Assembly (NCBI GenBank): GCA_040755715.1
Contig: JBFLXN010000175.1
Coordinates: 1 to 5,517 of the forward strand
DNA length: 5,517 nt
Direction: 5' to 3'
Source: JBFLXN01 sp040755715 [NCBI: Candidatus Edwardsbacteria bacterium]
Lineage (GTDB): Bacteria; Edwardsbacteria; AC1; JBFLXN01
Position 1 is the stretch's first letter; every line of letters starts with the position of its first letter. Below the pieces are notes generated by a model that did no database searches, had not been told where the DNA came from, and saw only the letters and a list, made by a program, of their open reading frames with translations. This document shows, one piece after another, positions 1 through 4,230 of the stretch. Both the position numbers and the translations under genes were made by a program.

Positions 1-1
1 G

Positions 2-73
2 GCTGGGGTATATTACTATCAACTTCAAGTCGGCGGTTTCTGCGAGACAAAGAAGATGATAGTTTTGAGGTAA
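2..73 (+). CDS. C-terminal end of a secreted or surface protein with a T9SS/FlgD-like sorting domain (partial)
   Basis: Only the last 23 codons and the TAA stop (71-73) are inside the window; the gene begins upstream. The readable tail contains GVYYYQLQ, then a Gly-Gly turn, then ETKKMIVLR at the very end. This matches the pattern 'GVYxYxLxxGxxxxTKKMxLxR' that ends type IX (Por) C-terminal sorting domains and the related FlgD Ig-like domain. In proteins carrying it, the domain directs export through the outer membrane and is often cleaved off. The cargo cannot be known from here. Another frame is also open to position 78 but resembles nothing. Family recognition rests on 23 residues, so it is good but not certain. 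It is the best clue to lineage in the window. Confidence 0.68.
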   Translation, partial: AGVYYYQLQVGGFCETKKMIVLR

Positions 74-78
74 AATAG

Positions 79-98
79 CCCAGACCTTCAGGTCTGGG
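79..98. repeat. Perfect 8-bp hairpin just after the upstream stop codon
   Basis: CCCAGACC (79-86) and GGTCTGGG (91-98) form an 8-bp stem with a TTCA loop, starting 6 bases after the stop codon at 71-73. No T-tract follows on the plus strand, so it is not a canonical intrinsic terminator. It may stabilise the 3' end of the mRNA or be a REP-like palindromic repeat. The left arm with flanking bases, TAGCCCAGAC (76-85), recurs in inverted form as GTCTGGGCTA (188-197), which favours a repeat-element reading. Confidence 0.6.
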
Positions 99-125
99 AA
101 ACAAGAGAAATATCGCAGGAATAAA

Positions 126-143
126 AAGGCCGTTAACGGCCTT
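126..143 (-). terminator. Perfect palindrome; possible minus-strand intrinsic terminator
   Basis: AAGGCCGTTAACGGCCTT is an 18-base perfect palindrome (7-bp stem with a TTAA loop that is itself self-complementary). Five A residues (123-127) precede or begin it on the plus strand, so on the minus strand a GC-rich stem is followed by TTTTTAT. That is the form of an intrinsic terminator for leftward transcription. No minus-strand gene is visible to its right, so it may equally be a REP-like element. Confidence 0.4.
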
Positions 144-174
144 ATGAAAAACAAAAATTCCTCATTCATTATAC

Positions 175-194
175 CCCAGAGATAAATGTCTGGG
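175..194. repeat. Hairpin CCCAGA...TCTGGG, inverted partner of the first hairpin
   Basis: CCCAGA (175-180) pairs with TCTGGG (189-194) around an 8-base loop. Its right arm extended, GTCTGGGCTA (188-197), is the exact reverse complement of TAGCCCAGAC (76-85). The whole block 76-197 is therefore bounded by a 10-bp inverted repeat and encloses the palindrome at 126-143. This resembles a REP/BIME-like composite or a small non-autonomous mobile element. No gene lies inside it. Confidence 0.5.
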
Positions 195-217
195 CTATCG
201 TGGAGAGAGGAAGGGTT

Positions 218-253
218 AATCAGGGGGCGAAAAAACAACGCCCCCTGATTTTT
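218..253 (+). terminator. Strong intrinsic (Rho-independent) terminator
   Basis: AATCAGGGGGCG (218-229) pairs perfectly with CGCCCCCTGATT (239-250), a 12-bp GC-rich stem with a 9-base A-rich loop (230-238), running directly into a T-run (249-253). This is the clearest terminator in the window. It would end rightward transcription of the upstream secreted-protein gene, whose stop codon is about 145 bases earlier, and insulate the transposon relic and tRNA-Arg unit downstream. Confidence 0.85.
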
Positions 254-309
254 GTTGACCCCGCTAAAAAAACAGACAAAGATAAGGGATCAGGAAAATC
301 TGTCCATTA

Positions 310-330
310 GCCCCTCGTTTCACTCGGGGC
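310..330. repeat. GCCCC/GGGGC hairpin flanked by a short direct repeat
   Basis: GCCCC (310-314) pairs with GGGGC (326-330) around an 11-base loop. It is flanked by the direct repeat CATTAG (305-310 and 330-335). It lies shortly before the transposase relic and may belong to the end of that element or be a REP-like unit. The rest of 254-339 shows no gene and no convincing promoter. Confidence 0.4.
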
Positions 331-374
331 ATTAGGACCCTGAAAAAGTTAAGATACATTTACGACGTTAGGGG

Positions 375-839
375 GTGAAAAATCTCTTGAAAGTATTCTC
401 TCTTTTTGGTAGAATAAAAGGGTATTGGAGGTTGAGAGAAATGCTCTATAGCCGGAACAACAAGGATTTTTATCAAAGATTCAAAAGTGTCTATCCTGGT
501 GTCATTAAATTCTGGCAGTCAGATAATGGAGCAGAGAACCTTGGGGAGTTTGATGAGCAATTGAGAAAAGATAATATTCCCCATCTCTTTTCCTATCTCC
601 GCTGTCCAAAAACTAATACTCACATTGAAAGATACAATAGAACTCTCCAGGAGGAATTTATTGATTGCAATTTAGATATCATTCATGATAAACTATTATT
701 CAACCAAAAACTTGCTGACTATCTTATCTTTTACCACACAGAACGACCTCATCAATCATTGAACTTTAAGAGTCCATTACAGTATTTGGTTGACAATGGA
801 TACATGTCGCAAATGTCCTTAACTCGTACATTCCCTTGA
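375..839 (+). pseudogene. Decayed IS481/integrase-core (rve, DDE) transposase, internally deleted
   Basis: The open frame of 154 codons from a GTG encodes the C-terminal half of a DDE transposase. QSDNGAE carries the second Asp (D50). NTHIERYNRTLQEEF carries the Glu (E85), giving the classic 34-residue gap. FYHTERPHQSLN and SPLQYL are the usual end of the core. The first catalytic Asp, expected about 60 residues before D50, is absent. Residues 1-22 instead look like a helix-turn-helix tail (VFSLFGRIKGYW), and another frame at 340-371 continues that homology upstream (LKKLRYIYDVRG) before a stop. The simplest reading is an original N-terminal HTH domain and catalytic core, broken by a frameshift near the G-run at 371-375 and by an in-frame internal deletion that joined HTH to late core. 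It should be inactive as a transposase. No clear terminal inverted repeats were found. The core identification is firm; the deletion history is inferred. Confidence 0.8.
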
Positions 840-865
840 CAGGAGAGGCGGACATCGGTTAGAAT
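836..865 (+). promoter_or_regulatory. Sigma70-type promoter of tRNA-Arg
   Basis: A perfect -35 box TTGACA (836-841), an 18-base spacer and the -10 box TAGAAT (860-865, 5 of 6 consensus) precede the tRNA. Only 7 bases separate the -10 from the mature tRNA 5' end, so transcription should start at or within a base or two of tRNA position 1. The TGA stop of the transposase relic (837-839) lies inside the -35 box, so the promoter straddles the edge of the old element and may have been supplied by it. Confidence 0.75.
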
Positions 866-872
866 TAACGTA

Positions 873-949
873 GCGCCCGTAGCTCAATTGGATAGAGCGT
901 CGGACTACGAATCCGCAGGTTAGGCGTTCAAGTCGCCTCGGGCGCGCCA
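873..949 (+). tRNA. tRNA-Arg(ACG)
   Basis: A full cloverleaf folds by eye. The acceptor is GCGCCCG (873-879) with CGGGCGC (939-945), G946 is the discriminator, and CCA is encoded at 947-949. The D stem is GCTC/GAGC. The anticodon stem is 900-904/912-916 with loop CTACGAA, giving anticodon ACG at 907-909. The T stem is AGGCG/CGCCT around TTCAAGT. The outermost anticodon-stem pair (900/916) is a T-C mismatch. Anticodon ACG reads CGU, and after A34-to-inosine editing by TadA reads CGU/CGC/CGA; tadA lies 325 bases downstream. It is the only one of the three tRNAs here with an encoded CCA. Confidence 0.95.
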
Positions 950-1074
950 GATGTCTATGACCAGGAAAACATAGAAACACACGGCGTTGATATGCTGATA
1001 TGTATAACCGAGAGCGTCAATGGGTTAGGGTTAGGAGGCTTGTATCGTCAATCTGAGAAAGTTTGCACAGTTTT

Positions 1075-1137
1075 TTGGGTTTACATAGTTTCTTGGGTTA
1101 TAAAACTCAAGAAACTCAATGAACTCAATAAACCCAA
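1075..1137. repeat. Nested inverted repeats (double hairpin)
   Basis: The outer arms TTGGGTTTA (1075-1083) and TAAACCCAA (1129-1137) are perfect complements. Inside them GTTTCTTGGGTT (1088-1099) pairs with AACTCAAGAAAC (1104-1115), 12 pairs with one G-T wobble, around a 4-base loop. The structure is AT-rich and has no U-tract, so it is not a normal terminator. Its right arms are built from the overlapping 9-bp tandem repeat, which suggests growth of a simple repeat followed by inversion. Confidence 0.6.
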
Positions 1138-1147
1138 TAAACTTATT
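1103..1147. repeat. 9-bp tandem repeat, about five units
   Basis: Five consecutive 9-base units starting at 1103, 1112, 1121, 1130 and 1139 read AAACTCAAG, AAACTCAAT, GAACTCAAT, AAACCCAAT and AAACTTATT (last one decayed). The consensus is AAACTCAAT. This is a small minisatellite in intergenic DNA. Short-period arrays of other sequence also occur at 1866-1895 and 4170-4190, so such arrays look like a habit of this genome. Confidence 0.7.
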
Positions 1148-1148
1148 G

Positions 1149-1236
1149 ACCGAAATTCGCCTCAGGCGGATAACCGTGGCCATGACCTACCCGCTATAGG
1201 TAGTTTCGGTATCAGCGTATAAGCTATCAGGCTACC
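1149..1236 (+). promoter_or_regulatory. Possible structured leader with alternative hairpins upstream of tadA
   Basis: ACCGAAA (1149-1155) pairs with TTTCGGT (1204-1210), closing a multi-branch region. Inside it are CGCC/GGCG (1158-1168) and CTACC (1187-1191) with GGTAG (1199-1203). GGTAG can instead pair with CTACC at 1232-1236, just before an ATCCTTTTAT stretch. Mutually exclusive pairings upstream of a gene resemble an attenuator, but no known RNA family is recognised and the helices are short. It may be only a decayed repeat. Confidence 0.25.
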
Positions 1237-1273
1237 ATCCTTTTATGTTCTCGTGGTCAAATTTGAAAACTAT

Positions 1274-1750
1274 ATGCACGAAAAATGGTTCGACTCCGCT
1301 CACCATAAGTGGATGAAAGAAGCGTTGAAAGAAGCGAAAAAGGCTTTTAAGAAAAATGAAGTTCCTATCGGCGCAGTAGTAGTTCATCAAGAAAAAATTG
1401 TAGGACGAGGACATAATAAAACCGAATCTTTGCCGGATGCGACAGCTCATGCAGAGATGATTGCTCTGCGTCAAGCGACCAGAAAATTGAAGCGGTGGCG
1501 TCTGAGTGGCTGCACGCTTTACACTACTGTTGAGCCTTGCGTAATGTGCACCGGAGCCACTGTTCTTTCTCGCCTTGACCGTTTGGTTTTTGCAGTGAGT
1601 GACCTCAAGGGGGGTGCTTGCGGCTCATTATATAATATTGCCCAAGACACAAGACTGAATCACCAAATAGAAATAGTTTCAGGCATTCTGAAAGAAGAAG
1701 CAAGCAATTTGTTGAAACAATTTTTCAAGCAACTCCGCCGAAAGAGATAA
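1274..1750 (+). CDS. tadA: tRNA-specific adenosine deaminase TadA
   Basis: The product (158 aa from ATG 1274) is a zinc-dependent cytidine/deoxycytidylate deaminase-fold enzyme. It converts A34 of tRNA-Arg(ACG) to inosine so that one tRNA reads CGU, CGC and CGA. The N-terminal part ALKEAKKAF...EVPIGAVVV is typical. HAE (59-61) supplies the zinc-ligand His and the catalytic Glu. PCVMC (88-92) supplies two zinc Cys ligands (C89, C92). GGACGSLYNIAQDTRLNH (113-130) is the TadA-specific segment, which separates it from guanine or cytosine deaminases. Length is normal. A GTG at 1253 would add 7 residues; ATG 1274 fits the family better, but neither start has a clear Shine-Dalgarno. Its substrate tRNA gene lies just upstream. 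tRNA-Ser follows 17 bases after the stop. Identity is near certain; the start is less so. Confidence 0.95.
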   Translation: MHEKWFDSAHHKWMKEALKEAKKAFKKNEVPIGAVVVHQEKIVGRGHNKTESLPDATAHAEMIALRQATRKLKRWRLSGCTLYTTVEPCVMCTGATVLSRLDRLVFAVSDLKGGACGSLYNIAQDTRLNHQIEIVSGILKEEASNLLKQFFKQLRRKR

Positions 1751-1751
1751 T
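1722..1751 (+). promoter_or_regulatory. Candidate promoter of tRNA-Ser inside the tadA 3' end
   Basis: TTTTCA (1722-1727, 4 of 6 consensus), an 18-base spacer and GATAAT (1746-1751, 5 of 6) sit across the tadA stop codon. Transcription would begin about 10 bases before tRNA-Ser. The tRNA could also be co-transcribed with tadA and cut out by processing. Confidence 0.35.
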
Positions 1752-1767
1752 CGTTTGTTAATGTTGA

Positions 1768-1857
1768 GGAAGGTTGGCAGAGCGGTCGAATGCGGCGGTC
1801 TCGAAAACCGTTGTCCCGATAAAATCGGGATCGGAGGTTCGAATCCTCCACCTTCCG
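1768..1857 (+). tRNA. tRNA-Ser(CGA)
   Basis: A class II tRNA with a long variable arm. The acceptor is GGAAGGT (1768-1774) with ACCTTCC (1850-1856), and G1857 is the discriminator. The anticodon stem GCGGT/ACCGT encloses CTCGAAA, giving anticodon CGA (1802-1804), which reads UCG. The variable arm has a 6-bp stem CCCGAT/ATCGGG. The T stem is GGAGG/CCTCC around TTCGAAT. CCA is not encoded (CCT follows), so the nucleotidyltransferase must add it. gltX starts 43 bases downstream with no promoter or terminator seen between, so the two may share a transcript. Confidence 0.95.
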
Positions 1858-1865
1858 CCTTCTAT

Positions 1866-1895
1866 AAGTTTCCATCAATTTCAACAAATTTCCAT
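1866..1895. repeat. 10-bp AT-rich tandem repeat forming the gltX leader
   Basis: Three 10-base units, AAGTTTCCAT, CAATTTCAAC and AAATTTCCAT, run up to 5 bases before the gltX start codon. They fill almost the whole space between tRNA-Ser and gltX and leave no Shine-Dalgarno sequence. The middle unit is diverged. No T-box or other riboswitch signature is seen. Confidence 0.5.
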
Positions 1896-1900
1896 AATTT

Positions 1901-3349
1901 ATGTCTGAAGTCAGAGTGAGAATCGCACCCAGCCCAAGCGGCTATTTACATGTCGGCACAGCCAGAACCGCCCTGTTTAATTGGCTGTTTGCCAAAAATC
2001 AGAATGGGAAATTCATCCTTCGCATTGAGGATACCGATAGCGCCCGCTCAAGTTCGGAAATGATTTCTGCTATCTTGGAATCTTTGCAATGGCTGGGTCT
2101 ACAATGGGATGAACAACCTTATCATCAATCAGCAAGACTTGACATCTATCGTGATTACTCCCAAAAACTTTTGAAGGATAATAAAGCCTATTATTGTTAT
2201 TGTTCACCAGAACTTCTGGACAAAAAAAGAGAATCTGCCAAACAAGCTAAAAAAGCCCCCAGATACGACCGCACCTGCCTTTCTTTGACCGAAGAGGAAA
2301 GAGAAGAACTGAATAAAAAGGGAATGCCTAAAGCCATTCGCTTCTTCGTGTCACTGGGAAAGACAGTCTATCACGATCTGGTTCACGGTGATTTGGAAAG
2401 AGAGCATAGTGAAATTGAAGACTTTATCATCCTCCGTTCGGATGGAGTAGCGACCTACAATTTTGCCTGTGTGGTTGATGATGTAGAAATGAGAATCAGT
2501 CATATCATTCGTGGCGATGACCATATTTCCAACACATTTAAACAAATTCTTCTGTATCAGGCTTTGGGAATAGAGCCACCGCAATTTGCCCATTTGCCTC
2601 TAATTTTAACCAAGAATCGGGCAAAACTTTCTAAGCGATTTGGAGCGGTTTCAGTAACGGAATATAGAGACGAGGGATACCTGCCAGAAACTATGGTCAA
2701 TTTTCTTGCTCTCTTGGGCTGGGCACCCGGTGATGACAGAGAAATACTTCCTAAAAAGGAATTGGTCAGGCTTTTTTCTCTGGAAAAAGTCAGTTCTGCT
2801 AATCCGGTCTTTGATTTAGAAAAATTGGAGTGGATGAACGGTGAATATATCCGCAAACTGAACAAAGAAGAACTCACAGAAAGAGTCATCCCCTTTTTAC
2901 TTAAGGAAAATTTGATTTCTTCAGAAGAAGAGATTTCTGGAAAGAGAGAATGGCTTACAAAAGTTGTCTGGCTTTTGAGAGAGCGCTGTCATAAGTTGAC
3001 TGATTTCGTTCATCTGGGCAGATTCTTCTTCACTGATAATTTTGAATACGATGCTGAAGTAGTGAAAAAACAATTTACTATTGAGAATATTGCCACACAT
3101 TTGCAAGAACTGCAAAAGCGCTGGGGGGAACTGAAAGATTTTAATAAGGAGAACCTAGAAAAACTGTTGCGTGATTTTGCCGGTGAGCTAAATATAAAAC
3201 CAGCAAATTTGATTCATCCTGTTCGGGTAGCGGTGAGCGGACTTTCCGTAGGCCCAGGACTTTTTGAGATGGTAGAAGTGTTAGGCAGAGAAAAAGTATT
3301 AGAGAGGATAACTCGTGCCATCAAATATGTCAATCGCCTAAATTTATGA
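1901..3349 (+). CDS. gltX: Glutamyl-tRNA synthetase (GluRS)
   Basis: A 482-aa class I aminoacyl-tRNA synthetase that activates glutamate with ATP and loads it onto tRNA-Glu in the cytosol. RIAPSPSGYLHVGTART carries the HIGH box as HVGT (17-20). RIEDTD (41-46), YNFACVVDDVEM (186-197) and IIRGDDHISNT (202-212) line the active site. KLSKR (242-246) is the KMSKS-loop variant. The helical C-terminal anticodon-binding domain ends with PVRVAVSG (440-447) and a GLFEMVEVLG segment. Cys at 99, 101 and 126 recall the zinc knuckle of some bacterial enzymes, but the residue after C126-L127 is Ser, so a fourth His ligand is not evident. The start at ATG 1901 fits the family, although no Shine-Dalgarno precedes it. 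The stop TGA (3347-3349) overlaps the next gene's ATG (3346), implying translational coupling. Whether it also mischarges tRNA-Gln cannot be told here. Confidence 0.97.
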   Translation: MSEVRVRIAPSPSGYLHVGTARTALFNWLFAKNQNGKFILRIEDTDSARSSSEMISAILESLQWLGLQWDEQPYHQSARLDIYRDYSQKLLKDNKAYYCYCSPELLDKKRESAKQAKKAPRYDRTCLSLTEEEREELNKKGMPKAIRFFVSLGKTVYHDLVHGDLEREHSEIEDFIILRSDGVATYNFACVVDDVEMRISHIIRGDDHISNTFKQILLYQALGIEPPQFAHLPLILTKNRAKLSKRFGAVSVTEYRDEGYLPETMVNFLALLGWAPGDDREILPKKELVRLFSLEKVSSANPVFDLEKLEWMNGEYIRKLNKEELTERVIPFLLKENLISSEEEISGKREWLTKVVWLLRERCHKLTDFVHLGRFFFTDNFEYDAEVVKKQFTIENIATHLQELQKRWGELKDFNKENLEKLLRDFAGELNIKPANLIHPVRVAVSGLSVGPGLFEMVEVLGREKVLERITRAIKYVNRLNL

Positions 3350-3660
3350 ATAAACTAAATCTCCCTGAAGGTTTGATAAATCAGCTCGTAGAAAAAATAC
3401 TGCAGGAGGTTAACCCTGACAAAATCATTATTTTTGGCTCCTCGGTAAGGGAAAATAATACAAAAGGTAGTGACATTGACATTGCTCTATTGGGAGTGAA
3501 GGAGGCAAGAATTTCTTTATTGAAGGATAAACTCAATGAAGAAGCAAATACATTGAAAGATATTGACCTAATACTATTTGATACTTTAAAAAATGAAAGG
3601 TTGAAAGATAGAATTCTAAAAGAAGGTGTGGTTATATATGAAAGAAGTTCTAAAAAATAA
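3346..3660 (+). CDS. Minimal nucleotidyltransferase (MNT), MntA-like antitoxin
   Basis: A 104-aa protein of the pol-beta-type minimal nucleotidyltransferase family (HI0073/MJ0435/MntA type). IIIFGSSVREN...GSDIDIAL has G31-S32, exactly ten residues, then D43-x-D45, the GSX10DXD metal-binding motif. DIDLILFD (72-79) supplies the third carboxylate, probably D74. In characterised relatives this enzyme transfers AMP from ATP to a tyrosine of its HEPN partner and so silences it. All catalytic residues seem intact. Its ATG overlaps the gltX stop (ATGA) with no Shine-Dalgarno, so translation probably depends on ribosomes finishing gltX. Its 3' end overlaps the HEPN gene by 23 bases. Family assignment is firm; the antitoxin role is inferred from the partner. 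Confidence 0.9.
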   Translation: MNKLNLPEGLINQLVEKILQEVNPDKIIIFGSSVRENNTKGSDIDIALLGVKEARISLLKDKLNEEANTLKDIDLILFDTLKNERLKDRILKEGVVIYERSSKK

Positions 3661-4033
3661 ACTAAATAATTTTTCTAATGCCCTAAAAAAACTGGAAGAG
3701 GCACTGAAAGAAAGCGGTTATTCTTTATCTTTAGATGGAACAATCAAGAGATTTGAGTTCACTTTTGAAATGAGCTGGAAAGCCTTGAAAAAATTTCTGC
3801 TGTATGAAGGAACAGAATGCACCTCTGCACGCGACTGTATTAAGAAGGCATACCAATTGGACTTTATCAAAGAAGAGAATCTTTGGCTTGATATGCTTAA
3901 TGACAGAAATATTTCTGCTCATATCTATGATGAGAAAGAAGCAGAAAAGATTTATCAGAAGATCAAAGAAGCGTATGTGGGTGAATTTAGAAAACTAGAA
4001 GAAACACTGATAAAAAAATTAGAAACAGATTAA
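3638..4033 (+). CDS. HEPN-domain protein, HepT-like toxin (HI0074 family)
   Basis: A 131-aa, mainly helical protein of the 'nucleotidyltransferase substrate-binding' HEPN family. FEFTFEMSWKALKKFL (39-54) is the characteristic central helix. MLNDRNISAHIYDE (86-99) holds the RX4H RNase motif (R90, H95), and Y97 completes RX4HXY, the tyrosine that MntA relatives AMPylate. Both RNase and modification residues are therefore present. ATG 3638 is preferred over GTG 3626, because AGAAGGTG (3621-3628) sits 9 bases upstream as a Shine-Dalgarno site and the family starts with this first helix. It overlaps the MNT gene, as expected for a two-gene module. Related HEPN toxins are RNases, and at least one trims tRNA 3' ends; the target here is unknown. 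No terminator follows, and the tRNA-Leu promoter begins 5 bases after the stop. Confidence 0.9.
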   Translation: MKEVLKNKLNNFSNALKKLEEALKESGYSLSLDGTIKRFEFTFEMSWKALKKFLLYEGTECTSARDCIKKAYQLDFIKEENLWLDMLNDRNISAHIYDEKEAEKIYQKIKEAYVGEFRKLEETLIKKLETD

Positions 4034-4037
4034 ATTA

Positions 4038-4066
4038 TTTACGATTTTTGAGTTTTGATATTTAAT
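4038..4066 (+). promoter_or_regulatory. Promoter of tRNA-Leu
   Basis: TTTACG (4038-4043, 4 of 6), a 17-base spacer and TTTAAT (4061-4066, 5 of 6) lie in a strongly AT-rich stretch. Eight bases separate the -10 from the mature tRNA, so the predicted leader is only 1-3 bases, as for tRNA-Arg. Confidence 0.55.
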
Positions 4067-4074
4067 TTTTAATG

Positions 4075-4157
4075 GCGAGGGTGGCGGAACTGGCAGACGC
4101 GCTAGACTTAGGATCTAGTTCCTAACAAGAGTAGGGGTTCAACTCCCCTCCCTCGCA
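4075..4157 (+). tRNA. tRNA-Leu(UAG)
   Basis: A class II tRNA. The acceptor is GCGAGGG (4075-4081) with CCCTCGC (4150-4156), and A4157 is the expected Leu discriminator. The anticodon stem CTAGA/TCTAG encloses CTTAGGA, giving anticodon TAG (4109-4111), which reads CUA and by wobble other CUN codons. The T stem is AGGGG/CCCCT around TTCAACT. The variable arm (about 4119-4132) is long, but its stem is weak by eye. CCA is not encoded. Confidence 0.95.
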
Positions 4158-4169
4158 TAAGAAAAGATA

Positions 4170-4190
4170 GACTATAGACCACAGACTGAA
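4170..4190. repeat. 7-bp degenerate repeat after tRNA-Leu
   Basis: Three 7-base units, GACTATA, GACCACA and GACTGAA, follow one another between tRNA-Leu and the ATPase gene. The region 4158-4230 has no terminator; a TTATAA (4207-4212) could be a -10, but no -35 matches. Confidence 0.35.
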
Positions 4191-4214
4191 GCAAAGAGAT
4201 GAGGGATTATAAGC

Positions 4215-4222
4215 AAAGGAGG
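4215..4222 (+). promoter_or_regulatory. Strong Shine-Dalgarno site of the ATPase gene
   Basis: AAAGGAGG ends 8 bases before ATG 4231 and matches the anti-Shine-Dalgarno almost perfectly. tadA, gltX and the MNT gene have no such site, so this cassette uses a different initiation style from the core genes. Confidence 0.8.
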
Positions 4223-4230
4223 TTTAGAGA

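Larger units (their letters stand above)
950..1273. other. Repeat-rich, apparently non-coding gap between tRNA-Arg and tadA
   Basis: No convincing gene is present. A 76-codon frame at 992-1222 has no ribosome binding site, and its product simply translates the 9-bp repeat (KLN, ELN, KPN). The gap holds GGGTTAGGGTTAGG (1022-1035), a nested inverted repeat (1075-1137), a 9-bp tandem repeat (1103-1147) and a set of competing hairpins (1149-1236). No intrinsic terminator for tRNA-Arg is obvious. A weak promoter candidate for tadA is TTGCAC (1063-1068), a 17-base spacer and TAGTTT (1086-1091), but the boxes are poor. Confidence 0.55.

Noticed and set aside
301-854. TGTCC (301-305) and GGACA (850-854) as terminal inverted repeats of the transposase relic
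   Set aside because: Matching stops after five bases, which is not enough to claim IS ends.
1022-1035. Telomere-like GGGTTAGGGTTAGG
   Set aside because: Only about two units, internal to a bacterial region; most likely chance.
1075-1147. CRISPR array
   Set aside because: The units are 9 bp and contiguous, with no spacers and no cas genes nearby.
992-1222. 76-codon plus-strand open frame between tRNA-Arg and tadA
   Set aside because: No ribosome binding site, no recognisable domain, and much of its product is a translation of the intergenic 9-bp repeat.
1232-1474. Minus-strand open frame opposite tadA
   Set aside because: Shadow of a strongly conserved gene on the other strand, with no motif of its own.
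1858-1900. T-box or other riboswitch in the gltX leader
   Set aside because: The space is only 43 bases, filled by a 10-bp repeat, with no T-box consensus or specifier hairpin.
3804-3998. Alternative plus-strand frame inside the HEPN gene
   Set aside because: Overlaps the conserved RX4HXY region in another frame and has no ribosome site; the HEPN frame is clearly the real one.
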